A program made the translations under genes and the position numbers. This document shows positions 1 to 8,759 of a stretch of 51,561 nucleotides of DNA, in pieces. The stretch covers positions 1-51,561 of the forward strand of contig NZ_WANV01000019.1 of NCBI RefSeq assembly GCF_015521605.1, written 5' to 3'. How positions within the stretch are numbered: the stretch's first letter is position 1; the number at the start of each line of letters is the position of its first letter. The notes beneath the pieces are model-generated. The model did no database searches, was not told where the DNA came from, and worked only from the letters and a program-made list of their open reading frames with translations. The stretch is from Thermococcus sp. Lineage in GTDB: Archaea > Methanobacteriota_B > Thermococci > Thermococcales > Thermococcaceae.

Positions 1-860
1 GTGAGATTCAGGTTAACGTTCCTCTCCGAAAGGAGGGTTAGATAGGCTCTGTTTTCTTCCCCGAGCTTTACCGTCTCCGACTGAAGGGAAGCCCCCACAA
101 GATTAACCCCAAACTTGACGGGGATTTCCCTGGAGTATCTGTACGTCCCGCCGTCATATTTGAGCACGTACTCCAGCCTGTACGTTCCCTCGGGCAGTTC
201 ATACCCCACGGGCACTTCAAAGCGAACCAGATTGTCTCCGGGGGCCATCTTGAGTGTTCTGTTTTCGAGGAAGTACACCTTCCCCCCCATGGAAAAGGAG
301 ACGGTGGCCTGAATGGTGACGCTTGAGTGCCCTATGTTGTTAACGTGTGAGAACACCACTATGGTTTCTCCGTTAAGGACATAGGAGGATCCGGGACGCT
401 CCTTGACATAGGCATCGGCTACCCCAAAATCCAGGGCCTTTTCGATCACGTGGAGCGGCACGGTGGCGTGAACTATGTACATGGAGTTGTCCGAGGTAAA
501 CGCAAGGAAACGAAGATAGAGCGTGTACGTCCCGCCTGAGACATTTGAAGCACAGGATATGTTGTACGACACCGAGTAGGTCTTCTGGGACGACCAGTCG
601 CTGAAAATAGTGGGTGTCAGGGTCAGGTTAAAACCATGGATAACGTTGCCGTTCTCATCTTCCACCCAGAATTTCTGATAGCTGACGATTTTAAAGCTGA
701 AGCCACCGGCGTTTGTCAGCATTATCGTCCCGGTGCTGTAGTCCCCGCGAAGCAGGGAAATTTCGTCATGTGTTGTAAAAGTGACAAACTGGGCGGAAGA
801 ACCCGGGAGAAGTACCGTGACCAGAGTTAGGAGGATCAACGTAACCACTGCCTTCCGCAT
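1..860 (-). CDS. Secreted or surface protein, C-terminus outside the window (partial)
   Basis: An open frame runs from ATG at 860 to the window edge, giving 286 visible residues with no stop. The first ~23 residues are a typical Sec signal peptide: charged MRK, a hydrophobic core and a small-residue cleavage region ending SSAQ. The rest is beta-rich and polar, with repeated phrases such as GGTYTLYLRF and EGTYRLEYVL, as in Ig-like or CARDB-like surface domains of archaea. A TATA box at 891-901 and GGTGGG before the ATG support the start. I do not recognise the family. It is likely exported and may be membrane- or S-layer-associated, with any anchor beyond the edge. Confidence 0.7.
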   Translation of the reverse strand, partial: MRKAVVTLILLTLVTVLLPGSSAQFVTFTTHDEISLLRGDYSTGTIMLTNAGGFSFKIVSYQKFWVEDENGNVIHGFNLTLTPTIFSDWSSQKTYSVSYNISCASNVSGGTYTLYLRFLAFTSDNSMYIVHATVPLHVIEKALDFGVADAYVKERPGSSYVLNGETIVVFSHVNNIGHSSVTIQATVSFSMGGKVYFLENRTLKMAPGDNLVRFEVPVGYELPEGTYRLEYVLKYDGGTYRYSREIPVKFGVNLVGASLQSETVKLGEENRAYLTLLSERNVNLNL

Positions 861-889
861 ACGTTCCCACCATGTTTAGTTGTGCATTT

Positions 890-902
890 TCCCATATAAA
901 GG
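890..902 (-). promoter_or_regulatory. TATA box for the secreted protein at 1-860
   Basis: On the minus strand CTTTATATGGG lies about 35 nt before the ATG at 860. Transcription is expected to start near 870, giving a short leader that contains GGTGGG. The box abuts the stop codon of the next gene upstream. Confidence 0.55.
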
Positions 903-1178
903 CTACTCTCCATATAACAGGAGAGCAACCCCCAGAAGCATCAAACAGGCGAAAAAGACCATCATAAGCCGATACCAGAGCACTTTAGAAAAGTGAGGGC
1001 CTATCACGAGGCCAAGAACGAAGAGCATGAGCCCGTAGAATACTGTGAATATTCCGAGGGCGGTGTTAACTTGAACCCCCATTATCAGGAGAACCCCCAG
1101 GAGGGCACCGGCGAGTACGGTAACGTGGGGAACCGTGAACATCAGGTAGTCCCGGAGAACTTTGAGGTCTTCATCCAT
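903..1178 (-). CDS. Small membrane protein, three to four TM segments
   Basis: About 91 aa, almost entirely hydrophobic after a short acidic N-terminus (MDEDLKVLRDY). I see three or four membrane spans and no catalytic motif. The start is chosen at ATG 1178 because GTGAT lies 4 nt before it; ATG 1184 is an alternative that would overlap the stop of the DUF61 gene. The two genes are therefore translationally linked. Function unknown. Confidence 0.6.
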   Translation of the reverse strand: MDEDLKVLRDYLMFTVPHVTVLAGALLGVLLIMGVQVNTALGIFTVFYGLMLFVLGLVIGPHFSKVLWYRLMMVFFACLMLLGVALLLYGE

Positions 1179-1183
1179 ATCCA

Positions 1184-1591
1184 TCACTCCGCTATAAACG
1201 CATATGTCGTTGTCGTTGGGAGGGCTTTTCTGATTTTCGGGAGGAGGTATCTCGGATAGAGCTCCTCTATCTTTTCATCCAGAATATCGTAAGTGCCGAG
1301 GATCTTCTCAATGACCTTAACTTCCGTCCTGCCCCTTACCCTGAAGTAGCCCCTGTACAGGGTGCTTATTTCAAGCACTATGGGTATCTTCAGACGTTCC
1401 TCTTCCCCCCCATCGAGGAGGGAACGGAGGTATTCCAGCTCGGAGCGCTTGAAGTGGTGATAGCTTCCATCGCGCAGCCTGACCTTCGGCTCCCTTGCCT
1501 CCAGCAGCTGTTTCAGGGTAGGCCTGTTTGCTGGAAGGTGGAGGTTTACCCGTGCTATTTCCCTGTTGAGTATGTCCTCAGCCTTTGGCAT
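1184..1591 (-). CDS. UPF0216 (DUF61) family protein
   Basis: A 135-aa soluble protein that matches my memory of the archaeal UPF0216/DUF61 family. It begins with a helical segment (EDILNREIARVNLHLP), then KQLLEAREPKVRLRDGSYH, and has a conserved middle segment (KIPIVLEISTLYRGYFRVRG) before a basic C-terminal tail. The family occurs widely in archaea and has no assigned function. It heads a two-gene unit with the small membrane protein. Its start at 1591 has only weak ribosome binding signals and may be leaderless. It is divergent from glnA across a 220-nt spacer. Confidence 0.75.
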   Translation of the reverse strand: MPKAEDILNREIARVNLHLPANRPTLKQLLEAREPKVRLRDGSYHHFKRSELEYLRSLLDGGEEERLKIPIVLEISTLYRGYFRVRGRTEVKVIEKILGTYDILDEKIEELYPRYLLPKIRKALPTTTTYAFIAE

Positions 1592-1811
1592 GTTTGTGCC
1601 TACTCACGAATCCAATAAACCTTTGCTTAGCATATATTTGTTAAAATTAGAAAAGATAGGCGGCAAAAATGACATTCTTTTGTCAACCAGCGGGAGTTCA
1701 GACAGTATCATCGTCACAATGACAAAAATTCAGTGGAAAGGCTTTTATTGGAATAATCGTTCAATAAAATGGCATTAATACTGAACATTAGGACAATAAA
1801 GGGTGATAAAT
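1592..1811. promoter_or_regulatory. Divergent promoter region between the DUF61 gene and glnA
   Basis: This is a 220-nt AT-rich spacer. TTTTATTG (1743-1750) and CATTAATAC (about 1773) are candidate TATA elements for glnA. GGGTGAT at 1801-1807 lies 4 nt before ATG 1812. TGACA-TTCTTT-TGTCA at 1670-1685 and an imperfect ATTGGAA...TTCAAT repeat at 1747-1765 could be operators, but both are short. Confidence 0.35.
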
Positions 1812-3143
1812 ATGAACAGCTTGAGCACGTCTGGAAAGGTAGAAGCCATCGAATCCAGGAGGGTGAGATTCATCCAGCTTATCTTTGTTGACATGAACGG
1901 GGTTCCAAAGGGCATGGAGATCCCCATAGGGAGATACGACGAGGCAATAGAAGACGGCATAGCCTTTGATGGCTCCTCGATTCCGGGATTTGAAGGAATA
2001 GAAGATAGCGATTTGATTTTTAAAGCGGATCCATCGACCTATGCGGAGATCCCGTGGGAAGGTATCTCAAGGGTCTACGGATACATATACAAGGGCAGAA
2101 AACCCTACCCAGCCGACCCCCGTGGTGTCTTAAGGGATGCCCTTAAAGAGCTCGAAAAGGCAGGATTCAGGGCGTATATAGGGCCAGAACCGGAGTTCTA
2201 CCTCTTCAAGAAGAACGGTTCCTGGGAGCTTCAAATACCCGACAGTGGCGGTTATTTTGACCTCGTGACCCTCGACAAGGCCAGGGGAATACGCAGGGAG
2301 ATAGCCCTCCACATGCCCTCCCTTGGACTCGTCCCAGAGGTTCTCCACCACGAGGTCGGAAAGGCACAGCACGAGATAGACTTCCGTTATGATGAGGCCC
2401 TCAGAACCGCCGACAACATACTCAGCTTCAAATACATTGTGAAGGCTGTTTCCGAGATGCACGGACTTTACGCCACGTTCATGCCAAAGCCCATCTACGG
2501 CTTTCCAGGAAACGGGATGCACCTCCACATAAGCCTCTGGAAGGACGGGGAGAACGCGTTCATTGGCGAGGAAGAACTCAGCGAGACGGCGCTTTACTTC
2601 CTTGGAGGCATACTCGACCATGCAAAGGCGCTGACGGCCGTAACCAACCCCACTGTGAACAGCTACAAGCGCTTGGTTCCGGGATACGAGGCCCCGGTAT
2701 ACATCAGCTGGGGCTACAGAAACAGGAGTGCGCTGATAAGGGTCCCGGCCTTCTGGGGCAACGGCGCCAGGATAGAGTACCGCTGTCCCGACCCAAGCGC
2801 CAACCCGTATCTGGCATTTGCGGCGATACTTATGGCCGGGCTTGACGGGATAAAGAGAAAAATCGAACCCGAAGCATACGTGGAGGAAAACGTCTATGAA
2901 ATGGATGACTCCAAGAGAGAAAGCATGGGTATAGACACACTGCCGGAAAGCCTTGGCGAGGCCCTCGAAGAGCTGAAGAGGGATAAGGTTGTCAGGGGAG
3001 CCTTAGGAGGTGCGTACAGGAACTTCCTGGCATACAAGGAGCTTGAGTGGGAGAGGTATCTCGAGTACCTGGGTGCTAAGGGTCTCCCCGAGGATACGAA
3101 AGAGGTAACTGAATGGGAGCTGGAAAGGTACTTCCATGTCTAA
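1812..3143 (+). CDS. glnA: Glutamine synthetase, type I (alpha-like)
   Basis: Catalyses ATP-dependent condensation of glutamate and ammonia to glutamine, the main route of ammonia assimilation. The 443-aa length fits GSI. Visible motifs are the N-terminal beta-grasp with DGSSIPGFEGI, the metal/substrate segment GPEPEFYLF, HHEVGKAQHEIDFRY, the ATP-site GNGMHLHISLW, NPTVNSYKRLVPGYEAP, and the active-site RIEYRCPDPSANPY. The C-terminal region around IDTLPESLGEAL lacks the tyrosine adenylylated in GSI-beta enzymes, so regulation by adenylylation is unlikely. The ATG at 1812 is preferred over GTG 1803 because GGGTGAT sits 4 nt before it. The end overlaps the convergent EamA gene by 4 nt. Confidence 0.97.
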   Translation: MNSLSTSGKVEAIESRRVRFIQLIFVDMNGVPKGMEIPIGRYDEAIEDGIAFDGSSIPGFEGIEDSDLIFKADPSTYAEIPWEGISRVYGYIYKGRKPYPADPRGVLRDALKELEKAGFRAYIGPEPEFYLFKKNGSWELQIPDSGGYFDLVTLDKARGIRREIALHMPSLGLVPEVLHHEVGKAQHEIDFRYDEALRTADNILSFKYIVKAVSEMHGLYATFMPKPIYGFPGNGMHLHISLWKDGENAFIGEEELSETALYFLGGILDHAKALTAVTNPTVNSYKRLVPGYEAPVYISWGYRNRSALIRVPAFWGNGARIEYRCPDPSANPYLAFAAILMAGLDGIKRKIEPEAYVEENVYEMDDSKRESMGIDTLPESLGEALEELKRDKVVRGALGGAYRNFLAYKELEWERYLEYLGAKGLPEDTKEVTEWELERYFHV

Positions 3144-4024
3144 TGGACCTCTTCAAGCACCTCTTCAACAATGGCCTCCCCGGGCTTTTCTTTCTCCTTT
3201 AGGTGTACCAGAGTCGAGCCCCCAATTATGAGCGCCGCCCCGACCAGCTGTTCAACGGTGAGGGTCTCACCAAATAAAAGGAACGCCAGTGTTATCGCCA
3301 CGACAGGTTCAATCGTGGCAACTATGCTGGCCCTGCTCACTTCGATCTCCCTCAGGGCGTGATTGTAGAGTATGTACCCTAGGAAGGTCGGGAAGAAGGC
3401 CAGGGCAAAGAGGTACGGAACCGCACCAGAGGGCACCGAGAAGTCCGAGAAGGGCAGAAGATAAAGCATGCCAAAGAACAGAGTGTAAAAGAGCGCTTTC
3501 TCTGGTTCGTCGTCCCTAACGGCGAACTTCGCCAGAACACCGTAAAGGGCGTAGGTCAGACCAGTCAGAAGCCCGAAGATCAGGGCTTTTGTGGAAAACT
3601 GGACATCCCCCCAGTTCACGAGGAGAACGCCAAGCATCACCATCCCAAGGGCGGCGATCTTCTCCCTCACCAACGGCTCATTGAAGACCAGTTTCCCCAG
3701 GATTATTGAATACACCGGGGCCGTGTAGAGAAGCAGAACGGCAAACGAGACCGACGATATCGTTACCGTATAGAAGTAGAGGGTGTAAAAGAGGAAGATG
3801 CTGAAGAAGCCGTAGAGCGCGTAGAACTTAAGGCGGGAGCGCTCAATGGAAAAACCCATGCCCCTCAGCCTGAGATAGACGGCCAGAAGGGCTATGGCGA
3901 AAAAAACTCTGTAGAACACCATCGTAAAGGGTGTCAATCCAAAGCCGTCGAGGTATTTGGCAAATATGCCGAGAGTGCCCCACATGGAGGCGGCTAAAAA
4001 AACGAAGATATAGCCGCGTTTCAT
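3140..4024 (-). CDS. EamA/DMT-family transporter
   Basis: A 294-aa integral membrane protein with about ten TM helices in two repeated halves. Each half has the drug/metabolite transporter (EamA) layout: YIFVFLAASMWGTLGIFAKY starts the first repeat and TKALIFGLLTGLTYALYGVL the second. The end of repeat two reads EPVVAITLAFLLFGETLTVEQLVGAALIIGG, which is diagnostic. Substrate is unknown; relatives export amino acids or metabolites. It is convergent with glnA and is followed by a charged C-terminal tail. The intergenic gap to nadE upstream is only 9 nt, so it may belong to that transcript. Confidence 0.9.
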   Translation of the reverse strand: MKRGYIFVFLAASMWGTLGIFAKYLDGFGLTPFTMVFYRVFFAIALLAVYLRLRGMGFSIERSRLKFYALYGFFSIFLFYTLYFYTVTISSVSFAVLLLYTAPVYSIILGKLVFNEPLVREKIAALGMVMLGVLLVNWGDVQFSTKALIFGLLTGLTYALYGVLAKFAVRDDEPEKALFYTLFFGMLYLLPFSDFSVPSGAVPYLFALAFFPTFLGYILYNHALREIEVSRASIVATIEPVVAITLAFLLFGETLTVEQLVGAALIIGGSTLVHLKEKEKPGEAIVEEVLEEVH

Positions 4025-4033
4025 GGACTCACC

Positions 4034-4795
4034 TCAAAAAATAGGGCCAACTGGAAGGCGTCTCTTGTGTTCGCTGCCCTTTACCAGCTTCTCAACGTAT
4101 TCGACCCTCTCCAGGGGTATTTTAAGCTCCTCCGCAATTTCAGCCTTTTCCTTCCCCAGATCAACCATGCGCCAGAGTATCTCATCGAGGAGGCGGTAGC
4201 TTATTCCGAGCTCGTTCTCGTCGGTCTGGCCTTCCCACAGCCCGGCTGTAGGCTTCTTTTTGATTATCCTCTCCGGGACTCCGAGGAGCTTTGCTATCTC
4301 CCAGACCTCGGTCTTGTAGAGGTTTATGAGCGGGGCGTAGTCGCTGGCACCGTCCCCCCACTTGGTGAAGTACCCAGTAAGGACCTCGCTCCTGTTGCTG
4401 GTTCCAAGGACGAGGCGATTCATAGCGTTGGCGTGAGCGTACAGCAGAACCATCCGGGTTCTTGCCATCACGTTGCCCCTGCTCTTAACGTCAAGCTCAC
4501 CGACTGCCCTCTCGAACTCATCCACAATGGACTTTATGCTGACCACCCTGTACTCGATCCCCAGGCTCTCGCAGACGAGCTTGGCATCTTCGAGGTCGCC
4601 GTTTTCATAGTACGGCATTATCAGGCCGAGGACCTTATCCTCCCCAAGCGCCCTCACTGCGAGGTATGCAACCGTAGCGCTGTCTATGCCCCCGCTTACC
4701 CCAACGACAACACCGCCTACACCAGCTTCCCCGACCTTCTCACGGATGAATCCGGTTATCCTATCGATGGCGGCACCGTAATCAAGCTCCCTCAT
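4034..4795 (-). CDS. nadE: NH3-dependent NAD+ synthetase
   Basis: Makes NAD+ from deamido-NAD+, ATP and ammonia. At 253 aa it is the short form without a glutaminase domain. The PP-loop SGGIDS is at residues 34-39, and the conserved [19 protein letters not shown] segment and [14 protein letters not shown] substrate loop are present. Its ATG overlaps the stop of the upstream membrane protein (ATGA), so the two are translationally coupled. The ammonia dependence fits a hyperthermophile that also carries glutamine synthetase nearby. Confidence 0.96.
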   Translation of the reverse strand: MRELDYGAAIDRITGFIREKVGEAGVGGVVVGVSGGIDSATVAYLAVRALGEDKVLGLIMPYYENGDLEDAKLVCESLGIEYRVVSIKSIVDEFERAVGELDVKSRGNVMARTRMVLLYAHANAMNRLVLGTSNRSEVLTGYFTKWGDGASDYAPLINLYKTEVWEIAKLLGVPERIIKKKPTAGLWEGQTDENELGISYRLLDEILWRMVDLGKEKAEIAEELKIPLERVEYVEKLVKGSEHKRRLPVGPIF

Positions 4796-5268
4796 TTCTT
4801 ACCCTCCTTCACGTCCTTCAGGAACTGGGAGTAACCCATGAAAGCCATAACAACCCCCACCAGCATCAGCACGAAAGCGAAGACCGAGTAGACCGCGTAG
4901 GGGTAATCGACGGCAGTCGCCCTATAGGTATAATTCACGCTTCCGTTAAAAACATATATCACCGGTCTCTCCCCGGGATGGAGTGTTATCTCACGGTTAA
5001 CGAGGGTGTAGTTCGTCATCCTGGTTCCCTGGATAAGCGAGAGGTTTGCATCGGATGATGAGAGAATCAGGGTTCTGTTGTGGTAGAGATATTCGGTTTC
5101 AAACTTATCGTCTCCCAGGTAGTGCATGCCCTCGCCAAGAGTCCCGCTGGCGGAGTAGAATTTGCTAACACGATAAAAACCGGCAACTGATATCAGCAAT
5201 GCCAGAATGAGCATTACCAGACCAGCCCTCAGAAGAGGATAACCCATCGCGTCCCTGAGCGTTCCCAT
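4792..5268 (-). CDS. Small membrane protein with an extracytoplasmic domain
   Basis: About 158 aa with one TM helix near the N-terminus ([16 protein letters not shown]), a polar domain of ~85 residues, and a second TM helix near the C-terminus ([17 protein letters not shown]). The loop holds several NxS/T sites, suggesting an external, possibly N-glycosylated domain. Start at ATG 5268, which has GGTGAT exactly 4 nt before it; ATG 5274 and GTG 5277 are upstream alternatives. Family not recognised. It is coupled to nadE by a 4-nt overlap. Confidence 0.65.
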   Translation of the reverse strand: MGTLRDAMGYPLLRAGLVMLILALLISVAGFYRVSKFYSASGTLGEGMHYLGDDKFETEYLYHNRTLILSSSDANLSLIQGTRMTNYTLVNREITLHPGERPVIYVFNGSVNYTYRATAVDYPYAVYSVFAFVLMLVGVVMAFMGYSQFLKDVKEGKK

Positions 5269-5299
5269 CTCCATCACCTAGAGAAAGAAAAGGAAGAGG

Positions 5300-6307
5300 T
5301 CAGTACTTGCCAACGAGGTGGCACTCGGCCCAGTGGTTGTGCTCGTACTCGACGAGCTGCGGGTGCTTAGTGTCGCAGAGTCCCTTCTGGGCGTAGATAC
5401 ACCTCGGGTGGAAGCGGCATCCGGGTGGTATGTCGACGGCGTTGGGCACCTCACCCCTGATGGGCAGCTCCTTGATTACGTTCCTGCGCTCCGGCTTGGG
5501 CTCCGGAACGGCCGCTAAGAGAGCCCTGGTGTACGGGTGGAGCGGGTTGTCGATGACCTTCTCGACCGGCCCCATCTCGACTATCCTTCCGAGGTACATG
5601 ACCGCCATCCAGTCGGCGAAGTACCTCGCTGTGGACATGTCGTGGGTGATGTAGAGGTAGGTGACGCCCATCTTCTCCTTGAGCTCCTTCATCAGCTCGA
5701 GAATCTCCGCACGGATTGAAACGTCGAGCATCGAAACCGGCTCGTCGGCGACAATGAAGGTCGGATTGAGTATCAGTGCACGGGCTATTGCCACACGCTG
5801 CCTCTGACCGCCAGACAGCATGTGTGGGAACCTGCCGACGTAGTCCTCGGGCGGTGTTATCTTGACCATCTCAAGCGCCTTGTAGATGAGCTCCTCACGC
5901 TCGGCCTTGGTTTCACCGATGCCGTGTATGAGGAGCGGCTCCTCCAGGATGTCGAATATCCTGAACCTCGGGTTCATCGAACTGAACGGATCCTGGAAGA
6001 TCATCTGCACGTGTCTTCTGTAGTCAAGTATCTCCTCCTTGGTCTTGACGTTGGTGACGTCCTTACCCTCTAGGTATATCCTGCCGTCCGTAGGCTCAAG
6101 GAGCTTGACGATCAGCTTTCCGGTGGTGGACTTACCACAGCCGCTCTCACCGACGAGGGCAAAGACCTGCTGCTTGTATATCTCAAAGCTAATGCCGTCC
6201 ACCGCATGAACCTTCTTCTGGGGGGCACCCTTGATCGTGTCAATGAAGCCCCTCTTGATCGGGAAGTACTTCTTGAGGTTTTCAACCTTGAGTATTGGCT
6301 CCGCCAT
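5300..6307 (-). CDS. Dipeptide/oligopeptide ABC transporter ATP-binding protein (DppF/OppF type)
   Basis: One of two ATPases that energise the peptide importer encoded upstream. The 335-aa sequence has Walker A GESGCGKST at residues 53-61, Q-loop QMIFQDPFSSMNPR, ABC signature LSGGQRQRVAIARAL, Walker B FIVADEP and the H-loop YITHD. The C-terminal oligopeptide extension contains four Cys in GCRFHPRCIY...C...C, a pattern that binds a [4Fe-4S] cluster in some Dpp/Opp ATPases. GAGGTGTGAGAG precedes the ATG. It is the last gene of the operon; the gap to the DppD-like gene is 10 nt. Confidence 0.93.
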   Translation of the reverse strand: MAEPILKVENLKKYFPIKRGFIDTIKGAPQKKVHAVDGISFEIYKQQVFALVGESGCGKSTTGKLIVKLLEPTDGRIYLEGKDVTNVKTKEEILDYRRHVQMIFQDPFSSMNPRFRIFDILEEPLLIHGIGETKAEREELIYKALEMVKITPPEDYVGRFPHMLSGGQRQRVAIARALILNPTFIVADEPVSMLDVSIRAEILELMKELKEKMGVTYLYITHDMSTARYFADWMAVMYLGRIVEMGPVEKVIDNPLHPYTRALLAAVPEPKPERRNVIKELPIRGEVPNAVDIPPGCRFHPRCIYAQKGLCDTKHPQLVEYEHNHWAECHLVGKY

Positions 6308-6317
6308 CTCTCACACC

Positions 6318-7277
6318 TCACAGCAGCCAGCATGCGGCATAGTGGTCCTTATCAACTTCCTTCAGCTCGGGTTCCTGCTCCTTACAAACCTGCATTGCGT
6401 ACGGGCACCTCGGGTGGAAGCGGCATCCCTTCGGCGGTGTAATGAGGTTCGGGGGCTGTCCCGGGATGAACTCCAGCTTCTCGACGTCCTCATGCAGCCT
6501 CGGTATTGCCGCAAGGAGCTTCTGGGTGTACGGGTGGGCCGGCTCGTAGTAGACCTTCTCGCTGTCTCCTATCTCAACGATCTTACCCGCGTACATTATG
6601 GCGACCCTGTCGCTGATCTCGGCGAGGATGCTGAGGTCGTGGGTGATGAATATCATTGAGAGGCCGAGCTCTTTCTTCAGCTTCTTCATGAGGTTGATGA
6701 TCTGAGCCTGAACAACGACGTCGAGAGCCGTTGTTGGCTCGTCGGCGATAACGACGTCGGGCTCAAGGAGGAGAGCCGTTGCTATGATGACACGCTGCTT
6801 CATACCACCTGAAAGCTCGTGTGGGTAACGGTAGACTATCTCGGGGTCGAGACCGACGAGCTCAAGGTACTTCTGGGCTCTGTCGAGGGCCTCATCCTTG
6901 CTCATGCCCTTGTGGAGTATCAGCGGTTCGGTCATCTGGGTACCGACGGTGTAGACGGGGTTCAGGGCGTTCATTGCTCCCTGGAATATCATGGATATCT
7001 TCTGCCAGCGAATCTCCTTTCTAAGGACGTCCTCCGGAAGGCCGACTATCTCTCTTCCGTCAATCTTCACACTGCCGCTGACTATCTTGCCCGGGGGAGT
7101 CGGCATTCCCATAAGGGTAAAACCAAGGGAGGACTTGCCGCATCCACTCTCACCGGCAAGTCCCAGCACTTCACCCTTCCTGAGGTTAAAGGTGATGTTG
7201 TCGACGGCCTTGACGACACCCTTGCTGGTGAAGTAATACATCTTGAGGTCTTTAACTTCGAGTACGTTCCTAGCCAT
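6318..7277 (-). CDS. Dipeptide/oligopeptide ABC transporter ATP-binding protein (DppD/OppD type)
   Basis: The second ATPase of the peptide importer, 319 aa. Visible are Walker A GESGCGKSS, ABC signature LSGGMKQRVIIATAL, Walker B VVIADEPTTALD and the H-loop FITHDLS. The C-terminal oligo/dipeptide-specific tail again has the four-Cys pattern (GCRFHPRCPY...C...C). The two ATPases probably form a heterodimer. GAGGTGGT lies just before the ATG. The gene is 10 nt downstream of the DppC-like permease. Confidence 0.93.
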   Translation of the reverse strand: MARNVLEVKDLKMYYFTSKGVVKAVDNITFNLRKGEVLGLAGESGCGKSSLGFTLMGMPTPPGKIVSGSVKIDGREIVGLPEDVLRKEIRWQKISMIFQGAMNALNPVYTVGTQMTEPLILHKGMSKDEALDRAQKYLELVGLDPEIVYRYPHELSGGMKQRVIIATALLLEPDVVIADEPTTALDVVVQAQIINLMKKLKKELGLSMIFITHDLSILAEISDRVAIMYAGKIVEIGDSEKVYYEPAHPYTQKLLAAIPRLHEDVEKLEFIPGQPPNLITPPKGCRFHPRCPYAMQVCKEQEPELKEVDKDHYAACWLL

Positions 7278-7287
7278 TTATACCACC

Positions 7288-8748
7288 TCACAGCCTCCTG
7301 AGCCTCGGGTTGAGTATCTTATCGAGGGCCGTACCTATGAGGACGAAGGTAAGGCCGACGACAGCAATTCCAAGCCCAGGCGGGAGAACCCACCACCAGT
7401 AGCCCTTGGTCGTTGCTGACTGTGCCTGAGCCGCATTGAGTATCTGACCCCACGTAACGGCGGTCGGATCACCGATACCAAGGAAGCTCAGCGAAGCCTC
7501 CGCGATAACCGCACCCGGAACGCTGAGGGCTATAACCGCGAAGGCATACGGAAGCAGCTGGGGCAGGATGTGCTTGAAGATTATCCTGCCGTTACCGGCA
7601 CCGAGGGCCCTGGCAGCCTCGATGTACGTCTGCTCCTTGATCTGGAGAGCCATACTCCTCGAAATCCTCGCTATTCCCATCCATCCGAAGATGACCAACA
7701 GCAACACTATGAACATTAGGGTTATGTGTCCCATCGTGGCTCCAATGAGGATAAGTATCGGCAGGCTCGGGATTGAGGCAAATATCTCGTTGATACGCAT
7801 CATGAACTCGTCGGCGTTTCCACCGAGGTACGCACTGGTAACTCCGTAAATGAGGCCTATCACCGTGCTGAGGACAGAGACTAGTATACCAATGGTCAAT
7901 GAAACTCTGCTACCCCAGATGATACCGGCCCAGAGGTCCCTGCCCAGGTAGTCAGTACCCATGGTTCCGTAGCTCCTTCCGAGGAACACTACCTTAATGT
8001 TGTCGTAGGTGATCTGGTTGTCATTGGGGGCAGGGTTGTCAATCTTGAGGATGAGCTTGTAGTCACCGTAAAGGGGCTGTGGGCTCTGGATAATCTGGGT
8101 TACGTTCATTCCCGGCTCAACCCTTGCAAACAGCGGGGCAACCATGTCGCTGATGAGTATCGTCTGAAGCGGCACCTCGAACATCGTTATCTTCCTGCCC
8201 TCTGTGACGTTGACGAGCCATATGTAGATGTTGGATGAGATCGTGCTGTCCCTTCCAACTGAGATGGTGGTGCTCGAACTGAGGGGCTTGTTGGTGAGGA
8301 GCGGCACGGTCTTTCCGTCTGGCCTGAGGAGGTAAACGTTTATGATCGGGGTCTGGGACGGCGAATTAAGCGTCACATTCAGGCCCCTTATTATGATGCC
8401 CTGGGGTCCGAGATAATAGCCGTCCGGGAAGGTGTAGTCCGCTTCAACTATGGTTGTGGTATCGTTCGGGTGGGTGATCTTGAGGTCGTTGAGGTAGTAA
8501 ACCTCCTGGGGAACAAGTTTCTGGGAGGTGAACATGTTGTACCAGGTCGGAGGAACGTTCTTGGGGTTGTCCTCCCAGTATGCGGAGCTCCTCCACTTCT
8601 GCGGAAGGTCTGGCATGGTGGTGTATGGTGCGGTAAGTGCGACCAGTACAAGGATGACGAGGAGAATGACACCGGCTATGCCGGTCTTCTCCCTCTTGAA
8701 TTCTTCGAGGAATTCCTTAAATCCTTCTTTGACGTCGACCCATCTCAT
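7288..8748 (-). CDS. Peptide ABC transporter permease, DppC type with a large external insert
   Basis: An inner-membrane channel subunit, 486 aa. TM1 is at residues ~20-45. A polar domain of roughly 210 residues follows before GTDYLGRDLWAGIIWGSRVSL, where the conserved BPD_transp_1 core with five TM helices begins. The EAA loop reads EAARALGAGNGRIIFKHILPQ. Ordinary bacterial DppC proteins are ~300 aa; the extra mass is the loop after TM1, which should face outside and may contact the binding protein. Ends in the usual ALDKILNPRLRRL. Gap to dppB upstream is 11 nt. Confidence 0.92.
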   Translation of the reverse strand: MRWVDVKEGFKEFLEEFKREKTGIAGVILLVILVLVALTAPYTTMPDLPQKWRSSAYWEDNPKNVPPTWYNMFTSQKLVPQEVYYLNDLKITHPNDTTTIVEADYTFPDGYYLGPQGIIIRGLNVTLNSPSQTPIINVYLLRPDGKTVPLLTNKPLSSSTTISVGRDSTISSNIYIWLVNVTEGRKITMFEVPLQTILISDMVAPLFARVEPGMNVTQIIQSPQPLYGDYKLILKIDNPAPNDNQITYDNIKVVFLGRSYGTMGTDYLGRDLWAGIIWGSRVSLTIGILVSVLSTVIGLIYGVTSAYLGGNADEFMMRINEIFASIPSLPILILIGATMGHITLMFIVLLLVIFGWMGIARISRSMALQIKEQTYIEAARALGAGNGRIIFKHILPQLLPYAFAVIALSVPGAVIAEASLSFLGIGDPTAVTWGQILNAAQAQSATTKGYWWWVLPPGLGIAVVGLTFVLIGTALDKILNPRLRRL

Positions 8749-8759
8749 CGTGAATCACC

